64,000 bases of DNA from Streptomyces sp. BA2 (GCF_009769735.1 NZ_WSRO01000002.1:6646001-6710000), one strand, 5' to 3'. Counted from the stretch's first letter, positions 16,976 through 27,568 are shown. Translations and numbers: made by a program. The notes: generated from the sequence alone by a model not told the origin.

Positions 16976-19162
16976 ATGGACTCCGAAGGCACGCACGACG
17001 CTCGCGGTACGCACGCCACACCGGTGCCGCGTCCGGCGGGGCCTCCTGGCTCCGCAGGGCAGCGGGGTGTGCCGTCCGGCTCCGCCGGTCAGCAGGGCGC
17101 GCACGTCACTCCGCCGCGGCCTGTGCGGGCACCGGGAACGGTGGACGCGGGGGCGCCGCCCCTGCCCGACGGCTCCGCCTTTCTGACCTGGCTGCGGACG
17201 CCGCGGCCCGGGGCGCAGCCCGGCGTGTGGCGGTTCGGGCACCGGCCTCGGCCCGAGCAGGAGCCCGAGATCACTCCGGCCAGGCAGTTGTTCACGGGGG
17301 CGCTGATCGCGTTCCTGGTGGGGTGGCTGCTCTGGTCGCTGCTCTGGAACGGCTATCTCGGCGGCTGGTGGGTCCTGCCGCTCGAGCTCTTCCTGCCCGA
17401 CGCCTGGATCTACACGGACGACCAGGTCGGCAACGCGGTCGTCTGGTACGGCTACTACACCCTCATCGTGCTCGTCATCATGATCGGCGTCGGCCGTATC
17501 GGCCGCTGGGACGAGATCTGGCGCCGCTACATCGCCCCCCGCTTCCGCCGCCCCGCCCCGCCCCAGGCTCCCCCCGCCCCCGGCGAGGACCCCGCCCAGT
17601 GGCCCCAGTTGAGGGAGGCCGGGGCGCAGGACGCTGCCGAGCGGCTGGCCGCAGATGCGCGGGCCGGGCTCATGCGGGACGTCGACCATGCCCGGATCAC
17701 GCGGGCCTGGCGTTCCGTGCGGGCCGGGCGCAACAGCCTCTCCGCGTTCAGCGAGTCCGTCGTGAGGGAGGGGGCCGCCGCTTGCGCCCACCCCTCCGGC
17801 GACCGGGATCTGCCGGCGCGCGCCGCCCGCCACGACCTCGCCACGGCGCAGGTGCGGCTCGGGACGACGGTCGATGATCCGCGTAATCCCTATGCCTACC
17901 GGGGGACGGGGCTCGGGATCGGGCCCGAACTGCTCGGGACCTCGCTGCTCGCCGTGGGGCCCGCCGGGTCCGGCAAGACGAGCGGTGTGGTGTGGCCGGT
18001 CGCCGAGTCGTTGTGCCTGGGGGCACTGGCGGGGCGAGCCGCCGTGGTCGTGGTCGGAGCCGCGGGCGCCGGGCTCGGACCCGCCGACGACTACGACGTC
18101 GTGGTGCGGATCGGGCACCCCGACTCCGTGTACGACCTCGACCTCTACGGCGGCACGAACGACCCGGACGAAGCGGCCGCCGTCCTCGCCGAAGCCCTGG
18201 TCGGCGACCTCGTCGACCCGCACCCCGGAGCCGACAGCCGCCGCTCGACGACCGTGCTCGCCCAGCTGCTCGGCCCGTATCACGCCGTGCACCGGCGCTT
18301 CCCGTCCGTGCCCGAGCTGCGCGCCCTGCTCGACGGCACCCCCGGCCCGCTCGGCGCGCTGCGCAAGGCGCTCCAGGAGTCGGGACAGGAGGCGATGCTG
18401 CGGGAACTCGATGCCCGCGAGCGGCAGTTGGGGCACCCCGGCGACCCCGGCGCCGTCATCGCCGACCGCATCGCGCTGCTCGACCGCCCGGCCTTCGCCT
18501 CCTTCTTCGACACGTCCGGCCAGAGCACACCCTTCTCGCTGCGGGCCCTCGACCACCCCGTACGCGTCCGTATCGATCTCCCCGAGCGCGGTCACGCCGA
18601 CGCGTCGCGGATCCTCGCCCGGCTGATGCTCGCCCAGTTCATGGCGAGCGCCGCCGCACGCGAGGACCGCTCGCTGTTCGCCTGTCTCGTCCTCGACGAC
18701 GCGACGGGGACGGTCACCCCGGAGTCCGTACGCCGTCTGCAGCGGCTCCGGTCCGCGAACGCCGGGGTCGTGCTGACCCTGCGTACGCTCGACGACGCAC
18801 CCCGCCCCCTGCGCACCCCGCTGCTCGGCTCGATCGGCTGCCGCATGGCGCTGTCCGGGCTCACCCCGTGGGACGGGCAGGACTTCGCCGAGGTCTGGGG
18901 CAAGGAGTGGATCGAGGCGCGGGACGTCACCGACCGGCAGATCATCGCCGAGACACCGCTCGGCAAGACGGTGCACATGCTCCGCCGCGTGATCACCGGC
19001 AACGCCCCGACCGCGCGCGCCGTCACCGTCCGCCAGGTCGAGCGCGAGCGCTGGTCCGCGTCCGAGCTCGCGCACGGGGTGCCGGCCGGGCACGCCGTGC
19101 TCTCGTTGACGGACGTACGGGGCGAGCACGCGCCGCCGTTGCTGGTGGACCTTCGGGGGTAG
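16976..19162 (+). CDS. membrane-anchored TraG/VirD4/FtsK-like ATPase
   Basis: The 728-residue protein has a Pro/Gly-rich disordered N-terminus (about 1-95), two membrane spans (QLFTGALIAFLVGWLLWSLL and VWYGYYTLIVLVIMIGVG, about 105-165) and a large cytoplasmic P-loop ATPase domain. Walker A is GPAGSGKT at residues 328-335 and Walker B is LVLDD ending at Asp574-Asp575. This layout (N-terminal TM pair, then a conjugative-coupling type ATPase) is that of VirD4/TraG and FtsK relatives. No relaxase, type IV secretion gene or integrase is nearby, so it is a chromosomal, probably core, gene rather than part of a conjugative element. The ATG has GGGGGCAAGGG upstream. The role is unknown. Confidence 0.75.
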   Translation: MDSEGTHDARGTHATPVPRPAGPPGSAGQRGVPSGSAGQQGAHVTPPRPVRAPGTVDAGAPPLPDGSAFLTWLRTPRPGAQPGVWRFGHRPRPEQEPEITPARQLFTGALIAFLVGWLLWSLLWNGYLGGWWVLPLELFLPDAWIYTDDQVGNAVVWYGYYTLIVLVIMIGVGRIGRWDEIWRRYIAPRFRRPAPPQAPPAPGEDPAQWPQLREAGAQDAAERLAADARAGLMRDVDHARITRAWRSVRAGRNSLSAFSESVVREGAAACAHPSGDRDLPARAARHDLATAQVRLGTTVDDPRNPYAYRGTGLGIGPELLGTSLLAVGPAGSGKTSGVVWPVAESLCLGALAGRAAVVVVGAAGAGLGPADDYDVVVRIGHPDSVYDLDLYGGTNDPDEAAAVLAEALVGDLVDPHPGADSRRSTTVLAQLLGPYHAVHRRFPSVPELRALLDGTPGPLGALRKALQESGQEAMLRELDARERQLGHPGDPGAVIADRIALLDRPAFASFFDTSGQSTPFSLRALDHPVRVRIDLPERGHADASRILARLMLAQFMASAAAREDRSLFACLVLDDATGTVTPESVRRLQRLRSANAGVVLTLRTLDDAPRPLRTPLLGSIGCRMALSGLTPWDGQDFAEVWGKEWIEARDVTDRQIIAETPLGKTVHMLRRVITGNAPTARAVTVRQVERERWSASELAHGVPAGHAVLSLTDVRGEHAPPLLVDLRG

Positions 19163-19367
19163 CTGCCGGGGCGTGGGCGGCGGTGCACATACGGGGTAAT
19201 CGGTCCCCGCCGTACCGTACGGTGAGGCAGAATCGACACAGGTCGTTCATACGTACCGGCCAAAAGATCCACATCTCGTCCGGGATTCAATGGCCGACCG
19301 GGACGCGTGCCTCACCCGCCGGTGCCAGACCTGCCGTCCTGACCTGCTGACCAGACCTGAAGGTCCC

Positions 19368-20957
19368 ATGCCGCCCACGCTCGCCTCCCTCGTCCACCAC
19401 TCCGCGCTCAAGCTCACCGTGCGCGCGGGTGAGGAACATCTGGACGTGCCCGTGCGGTGGGCGCACGCCAGTGAGCTCACCGACCCCGTGCCCTACATGG
19501 AGGGCGGCGAGCTCCTCCTGATCACCGCGCTCAAGCTGGACGCGGAGGACCCGGAGGCCATGCGCCGCTATGTGAAGCGGCTCGCGGCGGCGGGCGTCGT
19601 CGGGCTCGGGTTCGCGGTCGGGGTGCATTACAAGGACATTCCGGACGCGCTGGTCGCCGCGGCGGCGGACGAGGAGCTTCCGCTCCTCGAAGTCCCGCGC
19701 CGCACCCCCTTCCTCGCCATCAGCAAGGCCGTCTCCGCGGCCATCGCCGCCGACCAGTACCGCGCGGTCACGGCGGGCTTCGCGGCCCAGCGCGAGCTGA
19801 CCAAGCAGGCGCTGAGCGACGGCCCCGAGGGGCTGCTCGGCGCGCTAGCCGGACAAGTGGACGGCTGGGCCGCGCTGTACGACGCGTCCGGCGCCGTCGT
19901 CGCCACGGCTCCCGAGTGGGCGTCCCGCAGGGCCGCAAGGCTCACCTCCGACGTGGAGCGGCTGCGGGAGCGAGCCGCGCCCGCGAGCGCGGTCGTCGCC
20001 GGCACGGAGGACCGGGTGGAGCTGCACTCGATCGGCACCGGCCGGCGGCCCCGCGCCGCGCTCGCCGTCGGCACGGCATCCACCCTCGGCACCGCCGAGC
20101 GGTACGCACTGCACTCGGCCATAGCGCTGCTCACCCTCACCACGGAGCGGAACCGCTCGCTCCAAGCCGCCGAGGCCCGGGTCGGCTCCGCGGTGCTCCG
20201 GATGCTGCTCGCGGGGGAGCCGGACCACGCCCGCACGGTGGCGGGGGAGCTGTACGGAAGCCTGCTCGACGCCCCGTTCCGCCTGGTGGTGGCGGAAGTC
20301 CCGGCCTCCGCGGCCCCGGAGGACGGCGACCCCTACGCCGGGCTCACCGACGCCGTCGAGTCCGCCGCGGCGCGGGCAGGCGAGGCACTCCTCGTCGTCC
20401 CCTACGGCGAGCGGCTCGTGCTGCTCGTCGTGGACGGCGGCGCGGGCGCGGCGGCCTGCCTCGCGTACGCGGAGACGCTGGAAGCCGGACGCTCCGAGGC
20501 GCCGGAGGGCGGCGCGGGCGACGGGGCACCCCTCCTCCTCGGCCTCTCCGCGCCCGCCGGACCGATCGCGGCGGCCACCGCGTACAAGCAGGCCGACCAG
20601 GCGCTCTCCATCGCCCGGCGCCGAGGCCGCGCGATGGTCGAGCACGAGGACCTCGCGGCGGGCTCGGTCCTGCCGCTGCTCGCCGACGACGCGGTGCGGG
20701 CCTTCGCCGACGGGCTGCTGCGCGCCCTGTACGAACATGACGCCAAGGGCCGGGGCGACCTGATCGCCTCGTTGCGCGCCTGGCTCTCGCGGCACGGCCA
20801 GTGGGACGCGGCAGCGGCCGACCTCGGCGTCCACCGCCACACGCTGCGCTACCGCATGCGGCGGGTCGAGGAGATCCTGGGCCGCTCCCTTGACGACCCG
20901 GACGTCCGGATGGAGCTGTGGCTGTCGCTGAAGGCGACGTCGAGCGGTACGGAGTAG
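19368..20957 (+). CDS. PucR-family transcriptional regulator
   Basis: A 529-residue regulator with a PucR N-terminal domain (about 1-125, including VRWAHASELTDPVPYMEGGELLLITALKL), a middle CdaR/GGDEF-like domain and a C-terminal helix-turn-helix (RAWLSRHGQWDAAAADLGVHRHTLRYRMRRV, in two overlapping helices). PucR relatives control purine, polyamine and GABA catabolism genes. The start at ATG 19368 was chosen from the conserved PucR beginning TLASLVHH and AAGG upstream. Just upstream is a palindrome accgtacggt near 19,212-19,221. The 145-bp gap to the aldehyde dehydrogenase at 21,103 makes that gene the most likely target. Confidence 0.92.
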   Translation: MPPTLASLVHHSALKLTVRAGEEHLDVPVRWAHASELTDPVPYMEGGELLLITALKLDAEDPEAMRRYVKRLAAAGVVGLGFAVGVHYKDIPDALVAAAADEELPLLEVPRRTPFLAISKAVSAAIAADQYRAVTAGFAAQRELTKQALSDGPEGLLGALAGQVDGWAALYDASGAVVATAPEWASRRAARLTSDVERLRERAAPASAVVAGTEDRVELHSIGTGRRPRAALAVGTASTLGTAERYALHSAIALLTLTTERNRSLQAAEARVGSAVLRMLLAGEPDHARTVAGELYGSLLDAPFRLVVAEVPASAAPEDGDPYAGLTDAVESAAARAGEALLVVPYGERLVLLVVDGGAGAAACLAYAETLEAGRSEAPEGGAGDGAPLLLGLSAPAGPIAAATAYKQADQALSIARRRGRAMVEHEDLAAGSVLPLLADDAVRAFADGLLRALYEHDAKGRGDLIASLRAWLSRHGQWDAAAADLGVHRHTLRYRMRRVEEILGRSLDDPDVRMELWLSLKATSSGTE

Positions 20958-21102
20958 CCGCGGGCGAAACGCGCCCCTGCCAAAGAGGCGCGGGGCGCCC
21001 CGTCAGTACTCCGCGTCGGACAAACGTCGTCCACCCATACCGCCCCTACGGTGGGGAACGTACCCCCCAAGACACACCTTCGCGGAAGGGCCGGGAATCG
21101 AC

Positions 21103-22548
21103 ATGACTTCCATCCACGCCTTCTGGCTCGCCGGTCGCCAGACCACCGGTGAGACCACTCTCGACGTCACATCGCCCTGGGACGGGCGGATCGTCGGCAA
21201 GGCTGCCGTCCCGACCGACGCCCAGGTCGAGGAGGCCGTCGCCGCCGCGTACGCCGTGCGCGACGAGTTCGCCGCGACCCCGGCGCACGTGCGGGCCGCC
21301 GCCCTCGACCACGTGAGCCGCAGGCTCGTCGAGCGGACGGAAGAGATCGCCCAGCTCATCTCCGCCGAGAACGGCAAGCCGATCAAGTGGGCCCGTGGCG
21401 AGGTCGGCCGTGCCGTCTCCGTCTTCCGGTTCGCCGCGGAGGAGGCCCGCCGCTTCAACGGCGGCGAGGCCCAGCGCCTCGACACGGACGCCGGTGGCCA
21501 GGGGCGCCTCGCCTTCACCCGCCGCTTCTCCAAGGGTGTCGTCCTCGGCATCGCGCCGTTCAACTTCCCGCTGAACCTCTGCGCCCACAAGATCGCCCCG
21601 GCCATCGCGTCCGGCACGCCGATCATCCTCAAGCCGGCGCCCGCGACCCCGCTCTCCGGTCTCCTCATCGGCGAGCTGCTCGCCGAGACCGAGCTGCCCG
21701 CCGGGTCCTGGTCGGTCCTTCCGGTCGCGAACGAGAAGATGCCCGCCCTCGTGCAGGACGAGCGCCTTCCCGTCATCTCCTTCACGGGCTCCGAGAAGGT
21801 CGGCTACGCGATCATGGACTCGGTGCCGCGCAAGCACTGCACCCTGGAGCTCGGCGGAAACGGCGCCGCCGTCGTCCTGTCCGACTTCTCCTCCGACGAG
21901 GACCTCGACTGGGCCGCCTCGCGCATCGCGACCTTCTCCAACTACCAGGGCGGCCAGTCCTGCATCTCGGTGCAGCGCGTCATCGCCGACGCCTCCGTGT
22001 ACGACCGGCTCGTGCCGCGCGTGCTCAGGGCCATCGAGGCCCAGGTCACCGGTGACCCGTCCGACCCGAAGACAGACGTCGGCCCGCTCGTCAACGAGGA
22101 CGCCGCCAAGCGCGTGGAGTCCTGGGTCGACGAGGCCGTCCAGGCGGGCGCGCAGCTGCTCGCGGGCGGCAAGCGTGACGGCGCCTCGTACGCGCCGACC
22201 GTGCTCGCCGACGTGCCGGCCGACGTGACCATCGCCTGCGAGGAGGTCTTCGGGCCGGTCCTCACGATCAAGAAGGTGGATGGCGAGGCGGAGGCGTTCG
22301 CCGCCGTCAACGACTCCAAGTACGGCCTCCAGGCGGGCGTCTTCACGCACGACCTGCAGACCGCCTTCCGCGCGCACCGCGACCTGGAGGTCGGCGGCGT
22401 GGTCATCGGCGACGCCCCCTCCTACCGCGCCGACCAGATGCCGTACGGCGGCGTCAAGCAGTCCGGCGTGGGCCGCGAGGGCGTCCGCTTCGCGATGGAC
22501 GACTACACCTACGAGCGGGTCATGGTCCTGACGGGCCTCGCCCTCTGA
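21103..22548 (+). CDS. aldehyde dehydrogenase, candidate succinate-semialdehyde dehydrogenase
   Basis: A 481-residue NAD(P)-dependent aldehyde dehydrogenase. The catalytic cysteine is Cys287 in GGQSCISV, the general base Glu249 in LELGGN, and FTGSEKVG is the cofactor loop. The family cannot be read to a substrate from sequence alone. Its place, next to a PucR regulator and not far from gabT, makes succinic semialdehyde oxidation to succinate a reasonable candidate, which would complete the GABA pathway. Other aldehydes are equally possible; SQVR-type specificity motifs were not assessed. A strong terminator follows at 22,566-22,600. Confidence 0.85.
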   Translation: MTSIHAFWLAGRQTTGETTLDVTSPWDGRIVGKAAVPTDAQVEEAVAAAYAVRDEFAATPAHVRAAALDHVSRRLVERTEEIAQLISAENGKPIKWARGEVGRAVSVFRFAAEEARRFNGGEAQRLDTDAGGQGRLAFTRRFSKGVVLGIAPFNFPLNLCAHKIAPAIASGTPIILKPAPATPLSGLLIGELLAETELPAGSWSVLPVANEKMPALVQDERLPVISFTGSEKVGYAIMDSVPRKHCTLELGGNGAAVVLSDFSSDEDLDWAASRIATFSNYQGGQSCISVQRVIADASVYDRLVPRVLRAIEAQVTGDPSDPKTDVGPLVNEDAAKRVESWVDEAVQAGAQLLAGGKRDGASYAPTVLADVPADVTIACEEVFGPVLTIKKVDGEAEAFAAVNDSKYGLQAGVFTHDLQTAFRAHRDLEVGGVVIGDAPSYRADQMPYGGVKQSGVGREGVRFAMDDYTYERVMVLTGLAL

Positions 22549-22565
22549 TCCGTACGCCGAGGACA

Positions 22566-22600
22566 ACGGCCGGAGCCCACTGTGCGGGGGCTCCGGCCGT
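22566..22600 (+). terminator. terminator of the aldehyde dehydrogenase gene
   Basis: A perfect 13-bp stem (acggccggagccc and its complement) with a 9-nt loop begins 17 bp after the stop codon. It is followed by TCTCGTG with no long U-run. Confidence 0.85.
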
Positions 22601-22783
22601 TCTCGTGTCCGGCGGGTGCGACGGGTGTGGCGGGGCCAAACGCTGCACGAGGACTGGTGGGCTCGGGGCGAATCGGGTACATACGATCCATACGATCGAG
22701 TAGCACCAGTCAGTAACCGACCGGGTCAAGATCGGGTCAATCGGAGCCGATCGGCCCCACTCCGCGGCGAGGTGAGCTCCTCA

Positions 22784-24730
22784 ATGCCCGCACAACCCAC
22801 GCCCCCTTCCGGGCCGTCCGTCAGCGAGCGCGAGGCCCGGCAGGTCGCCGAGGCCGCCCGCGAACAGGACTGGCGCAAGCCGAGCTTCGCCAAGGAACTC
22901 TTCCTCGGCCGCTTCCGGCTCGACCTGATCCACCCGCATCCCCTGCCCGCCGACGAGGACGCCCGGCGCGGCGAGGAGTTCCTCGCCAAGCTCCGCGACT
23001 TCTGCGAGACGAAGATCGACTCGGCGCGCATCGAGCGCGAGGCGAAGATCCCCGACGAGGTGATCAACGGGCTCAAGGAGCTCGGTGCGCTCGGCATGAA
23101 GATCGACACGAAGTACGGCGGTCTCGGCCTCACGCAGGTGTACTACAACAAGGCGCTTGCCCTCGTCGGCTCCGCGAACCCGTCGATCGGCGCGCTGCTC
23201 TCCGCCCACCAGTCGATCGGCGTACCGCAGCCGCTCAAGCAGTTCGGCACCCAGGAACAGAAGGACGAGTTCCTGCCGCGCTGCGCCCGCACGGACATCA
23301 GCGCCTTCCTCCTGACCGAGCCGGACGTCGGCTCCGACCCGGCGCGCCTGGCCACCATGGCGGTGCCGGACGGCGACTCGTACGTCCTGGACGGCGTGAA
23401 GCTGTGGACCACGAACGGCGTCGTCGCCGACCTCCTGGTCGTCATGGCGCGCGTACCGAAGTCCGATGGCCACAAGGGCGGCATCACGGCCTTCGTGGTG
23501 GAGGCCGCGGCGGAGGGCATCACGGTCGAGAACCGCAACGCCTTCATGGGCCTGCGCGGCCTGGAGAACGGCGTGACCCGCTTCCACCAGGTCCGCGTCC
23601 CCGCCGCGCACCGCATCGGCCCGGAGGGCGCGGGACTGAAGATCGCCCTGACGACCCTCAACACCGGCCGCCTCTCGCTGCCCGCCATGTGCGTCGGCGC
23701 GGGCAAGTGGTGTCTGAAGATCGCCCGTGAGTGGTCGGGCGCGCGGGAGCAGTGGGGCAAGCCGGTCGCGCTCCACGAGGCAGTCGGCGCGAAGATCTCC
23801 TTCATCGCGGCGACGACCTTCGCCCTCGAAGCCGTACTCGACCTCTCATCGCAGATGGCCGACGAGGACCGCAACGACATCCGCATCGAGGCGGCGCTCG
23901 CCAAGCTGTACGGCTCCGAGATGGGCTGTCTGATGGCCGACGAACTGGTGCAGATCCGCGGCGGCCGCGGCTTCGAGACCGCCGAGTCCCTCGCGGCCCG
24001 CGGCGAACGCGCGGTTCCGGCCGAACAGGTCCTGCGCGACCTGCGCATCAACCGCATCTTCGAGGGCTCGACGGAGATCATGCACCTGCTCATCGCCCGC
24101 GAGGCGGTGGACGCGCACCTGAAGGTGGCGGGCGACCTGATCGACCCGGACAAGTCCCTGACCGACAAGGCGAAGGCGGGCGCGAAGGCAGGCGGCTTCT
24201 ACGCCCGCTGGCTGCCGAAACTGGTCACGGGGCCGGGTCAACTCCCGCGCTCGTACGCCGAGTTCCACCCCAGCGGCCACGCGGACCTCTCCCCGCACCT
24301 GCGCTACGTGGAACGCACCGCCCGGAGGCTGGCCCGCTCGACCTTCTACGCGATGTCGCGCTGGCAGGGAAAGATGGAGACCAAGCAGGGCTTCCTGGGC
24401 CGCGTGGTCGACATCGGCGCCGAACTCTTCGCGATGAGCGCGGCGTGCGTACGGGCCGAGCTCCTGCGGACGACGGAGGACCACGGACGCGAGGCCTACC
24501 AGCTGGCCGACACGTTCTGCCGCCAGTCCCGCATCCGCGTCGAAGAGCTCTTCGACCGCCTGTGGAAGAACACGGATGACGTCGACCGCAAGGTCGTCAA
24601 GGGCGTTCTGAACGGCATGTACACCTGGCTGGAGTCGGGCGTCGTCGACCCCAGCGGCGAAGGCCCCTGGATCGCGGACGCCACACCGGGTCCGTCCACC
24701 CGGGAGAACGTCCACCGGCCGATCCGCTGA
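22784..24730 (+). CDS. long acyl-CoA dehydrogenase
   Basis: A 648-residue flavoenzyme that introduces a trans-2 double bond into acyl-CoA esters in fatty acid or amino acid degradation. Conserved parts include LTEPDVGSDPA, the FAD-binding KLWTTNG, MGLRGLENG and IFEGSTEIMHL; the latter normally lies beside the catalytic Glu region. At 648 residues it is well beyond the usual 380-400, because of a C-terminal extension of about 200 residues as in VLCAD/ACAD9-type enzymes. The start at ATG 22784 was chosen because the ACAD-like sequence begins near KPSFAKELFLG; the frame is open 56 codons further but that region contains promoter-like repeats. A strong terminator follows at 24,748-24,782. It is probably monocistronic. 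Confidence 0.9.
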   Translation: MPAQPTPPSGPSVSEREARQVAEAAREQDWRKPSFAKELFLGRFRLDLIHPHPLPADEDARRGEEFLAKLRDFCETKIDSARIEREAKIPDEVINGLKELGALGMKIDTKYGGLGLTQVYYNKALALVGSANPSIGALLSAHQSIGVPQPLKQFGTQEQKDEFLPRCARTDISAFLLTEPDVGSDPARLATMAVPDGDSYVLDGVKLWTTNGVVADLLVVMARVPKSDGHKGGITAFVVEAAAEGITVENRNAFMGLRGLENGVTRFHQVRVPAAHRIGPEGAGLKIALTTLNTGRLSLPAMCVGAGKWCLKIAREWSGAREQWGKPVALHEAVGAKISFIAATTFALEAVLDLSSQMADEDRNDIRIEAALAKLYGSEMGCLMADELVQIRGGRGFETAESLAARGERAVPAEQVLRDLRINRIFEGSTEIMHLLIAREAVDAHLKVAGDLIDPDKSLTDKAKAGAKAGGFYARWLPKLVTGPGQLPRSYAEFHPSGHADLSPHLRYVERTARRLARSTFYAMSRWQGKMETKQGFLGRVVDIGAELFAMSAACVRAELLRTTEDHGREAYQLADTFCRQSRIRVEELFDRLWKNTDDVDRKVVKGVLNGMYTWLESGVVDPSGEGPWIADATPGPSTRENVHRPIR

Positions 24731-24747
24731 CATCCGCCGCCGCGCTT

Positions 24748-24782
24748 TTCCGGGGCGTTCCCTCCACGGGAACGCCCCGGAA
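24748..24782 (+). terminator. terminator of the acyl-CoA dehydrogenase gene
   Basis: A perfect 15-bp stem (ttccggggcgttccc and its complement) with a 5-nt loop begins 17 bp after the stop codon. Confidence 0.88.
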
Positions 24783-24850
24783 CACGATTTCGGCCGTCCG
24801 GATCGGGGCGCGGTGTCTCCTCACCCCCTCGCCCAGGCAAGAATGGGGGG

Positions 24851-26107
24851 ATGAGCGACAGCCCAGCCCCCCTCGCCGACCCGCATCTCGTCTTCGACCC
24901 CGTCGTCACGGACGGCCCGCGGGACATCGTCATCCTCGGCTCGACCGGGTCGATCGGCACGCAGGCCATCGATCTCGTCCTGCGCAACCCCCGTCGCTTC
25001 CGCGTCACCGCACTGTCCGCCGCGGGCGGCCGCGTCGGACTGCTCGCCGAGCAGGCGAGGCAGCTGCGGGTGCGGACCGTGGCCGTGGCCCGCGAGGACG
25101 TCGTACCGGCGCTGCGCGAGGCGCTGAAGGGGCAGTACGGCGGTGAGCCGCTGCCCGAGATCCTCGCCGGGCCCGATGCGGCCACGCAGGTCGCCGCATC
25201 CGACTGCCACACCGTCCTGAACGGCATCACGGGATCCATCGGGCTCGCGCCCACCCTCGCCGCGCTCGAAGCGGGCCGCACCCTCGCGCTCGCCAACAAG
25301 GAGTCGCTGATCGTCGGCGGCCCCCTGGTGAAGGCGCTCGCCAAGCCGGGGCAGATCATCCCCGTCGACTCCGAGCACGCCGCGCTCTTCCAGGCGCTCG
25401 CCGCGGGCACCCGCGCCGACGTGCGCAAGCTGGTCGTCACGGCCTCCGGGGGCCCGTTCCGGGGACGTACGAAGGCGGATCTGGCGAACGTCACGCCGGA
25501 CGACGCCCTCGCGCACCCCACCTGGGCCATGGGCCCGGTCATCACGGTCAACTCCGCGACGCTCGTCAACAAGGGCCTGGAAGTCATCGAGGCCCACCTC
25601 CTCTACGACATCCCCTTCGAGCGCATCGAGGTCGTCGTCCACCCGCAGTCCTACGTGCACTCCATGGTCGAGTTCACCGACGGATCGACGCTAGCCCAGG
25701 CCACGCCGCCCGACATGAGCGGCCCGATCGCCATCGGCATCGGCTGGCCCGAGCGGGTGCCGGACGCCGCGCCCGCCTTCGACTGGACGAAGGCGTCGAG
25801 CTGGGAGTTCTTCCCCCTCGACAACGACGCGTTTCCGTCGGTCGGGCTCGCCCGGCACGTGGGGAAGCTCGCGGGCACGGCCCCGGCAGTGTTCAATGCC
25901 GCCAACGAGGAGTGCGTGGACGCGTTCTTGAACGGCGCCCTGCCCTTCAACGGGATCATGGAGACCGTCACGAAGGTCGTCGCCGAACACGGCACACCGT
26001 CCGCGGGAACTTCCCTGACCGTCGCGGACGTCCTCGAAGCGGAGACCTGGGCGCGTGCCCGGGCCCGTGAACTGACGGCGAAGGCGACCGCGGAGGCCCG
26101 CGCATGA
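24851..26107 (+). CDS. dxr: 1-deoxy-D-xylulose 5-phosphate reductoisomerase
   Basis: The 418-residue enzyme converts DXP to MEP, the committed NADPH-dependent step of the non-mevalonate isoprenoid pathway. The Rossmann motif GSTGSIGTQ is at residues 30-38. [22 protein letters not shown] and [26 protein letters not shown] are the conserved active-site segments, with the metal-binding Asp and Glu in DSEHA. The gene overlaps rseP by 4 bp (ATGA), so the two are co-translated. The dxr-rseP-ispG order is the usual actinobacterial arrangement. ATG is preceded by GGGGGG. Confidence 0.97.
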   Translation: MSDSPAPLADPHLVFDPVVTDGPRDIVILGSTGSIGTQAIDLVLRNPRRFRVTALSAAGGRVGLLAEQARQLRVRTVAVAREDVVPALREALKGQYGGEPLPEILAGPDAATQVAASDCHTVLNGITGSIGLAPTLAALEAGRTLALANKESLIVGGPLVKALAKPGQIIPVDSEHAALFQALAAGTRADVRKLVVTASGGPFRGRTKADLANVTPDDALAHPTWAMGPVITVNSATLVNKGLEVIEAHLLYDIPFERIEVVVHPQSYVHSMVEFTDGSTLAQATPPDMSGPIAIGIGWPERVPDAAPAFDWTKASSWEFFPLDNDAFPSVGLARHVGKLAGTAPAVFNAANEECVDAFLNGALPFNGIMETVTKVVAEHGTPSAGTSLTVADVLEAETWARARARELTAKATAEARA

Positions 26108-27405
26108 CGACCTTGATGATGATCCTCGGCATAGTCGTCTTCGCGGTCGGGCTGCTGTTCTCGATCGCCTGGCACGAGCTGGGCCACCTCTCGACCGCCA
26201 AGCTGTTCGGCATCCGCGTGCCGCAGTACATGGTCGGCTTCGGCCCGACGCTCTTCTCGCGCAAGAAGGGCGACACCGAGTACGGCATCAAGGCCATCCC
26301 CCTCGGCGGGTACATCCGCATGATCGGCATGTTCCCGCCAGGTCCGGACGGCCGCATAGAGTCACGCTCGACGTCCCCGTGGCGCGGCATGATCGAGGAC
26401 GCGCGGTCGGCCGCCTTCGAGGAGCTCAAGCCCGGCGACGAGACGCGGCTCTTCTACACGCGCAAGCCGTGGAAGCGCGTGATCGTGATGTTCGCGGGCC
26501 CGTTCATGAACCTGATCCTGGCCGTCGCGATCTTCCTCGGCGTGATGATGACCTTCGGCATCAGCACGCAGACGACGACGGTCGGCAAGGTGTCCGACTG
26601 CGTCATCCAGCAGAGCGAGAACCGCACGAAGTGCGAGAAGGGCGACACGGTCGCGCCCGCCAAGGCGGCGGGCCTGAAGCTCGGCGACAAGATCGTCGGC
26701 TTCCAGGGGCAGCCCATCGACGACTGGTCCGCGCTCCAGGGCAAGATCCGCGAGACGATCGGCCCGGCCACCATCACGGTCGAGCGCGACGGCAAGCAGG
26801 TCGACCTGCACGCCAACCTCATCAAGAACCAGGTCAGCAAGACCGACGGCGAGGGTGGCTATGTGGAGGGCAAGTACGTCTCCGCGGGCTTCCTCGGCTT
26901 CACCCCCGCCACCGGCGTCGTCCAGCAGGGCTTCGGCGACTCCGTGAACCGCATGGGCGACATGATGGAGAACGGCGTCGAGTCGCTCATCGCGCTGCCG
27001 TCCAAGATCCCCGACCTGTGGGACGCGGCCTTCGGTGACGGCGACCGCAAGCAGGACTCCCCGATGGGCGTCGTCGGCGCGGCCCGCGTGGGCGGCGAGG
27101 TCTTCACCCTGGACATCCCGCCGGAGAACCAGATCGCGATGATGCTGTTCCTGGTGGCGGGCTTCAACCTCTCCCTGTTCCTGTTCAACATGCTGCCGCT
27201 CCTTCCGCTGGACGGCGGGCACATCGCGGGAGCCCTGTGGGAGTCGGTGCGGCGCAAGGCGGCCAAGCTCATGAAGCGGCCCGACCCGGGCCCCTTCGAC
27301 GTCGCGAAGCTGATGCCCGTCGCCTATGTGGTAGCCGGAATCTTCATCTGCTTCACGATCCTCGTCCTGATCGCGGATGTAGTTAACCCGGTAAGAATCT
27401 CCTGA
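26104..27405 (+). CDS. rseP: site-2 intramembrane zinc protease
   Basis: A 433-residue M50 metalloprotease that cuts within membrane-spanning substrates, typically anti-sigma factors, after a first site-1 cut. The zinc-binding HELGH is at residues 24-28 in the first membrane span, and the third ligand, in PLLPLDGGH with Asp370, lies in the C-terminal core. A PDZ domain is present between about 165 and 250 ([22 protein letters not shown]). Four hydrophobic stretches fit the expected topology. It is embedded between dxr and ispG, as in other actinobacteria, and the reason for that linkage is unknown. Confidence 0.95.
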   Translation: MTTLMMILGIVVFAVGLLFSIAWHELGHLSTAKLFGIRVPQYMVGFGPTLFSRKKGDTEYGIKAIPLGGYIRMIGMFPPGPDGRIESRSTSPWRGMIEDARSAAFEELKPGDETRLFYTRKPWKRVIVMFAGPFMNLILAVAIFLGVMMTFGISTQTTTVGKVSDCVIQQSENRTKCEKGDTVAPAKAAGLKLGDKIVGFQGQPIDDWSALQGKIRETIGPATITVERDGKQVDLHANLIKNQVSKTDGEGGYVEGKYVSAGFLGFTPATGVVQQGFGDSVNRMGDMMENGVESLIALPSKIPDLWDAAFGDGDRKQDSPMGVVGAARVGGEVFTLDIPPENQIAMMLFLVAGFNLSLFLFNMLPLLPLDGGHIAGALWESVRRKAAKLMKRPDPGPFDVAKLMPVAYVVAGIFICFTILVLIADVVNPVRIS

Positions 27406-27568
27406 TAACGCGAAGTTTGCGGCGGCCGGGCACTCTATGTGTCCGGTCACCCACCAATGGGTGGACTTGGGGGCGGGATGTGCTCGGGCCCTGTGGGGTG
27501 CCGTAATCTCGAAGCCTGGAGCCCGCCGATCTCGGGACCTTGATCCACACCTTGGGGATGCACGCCAG

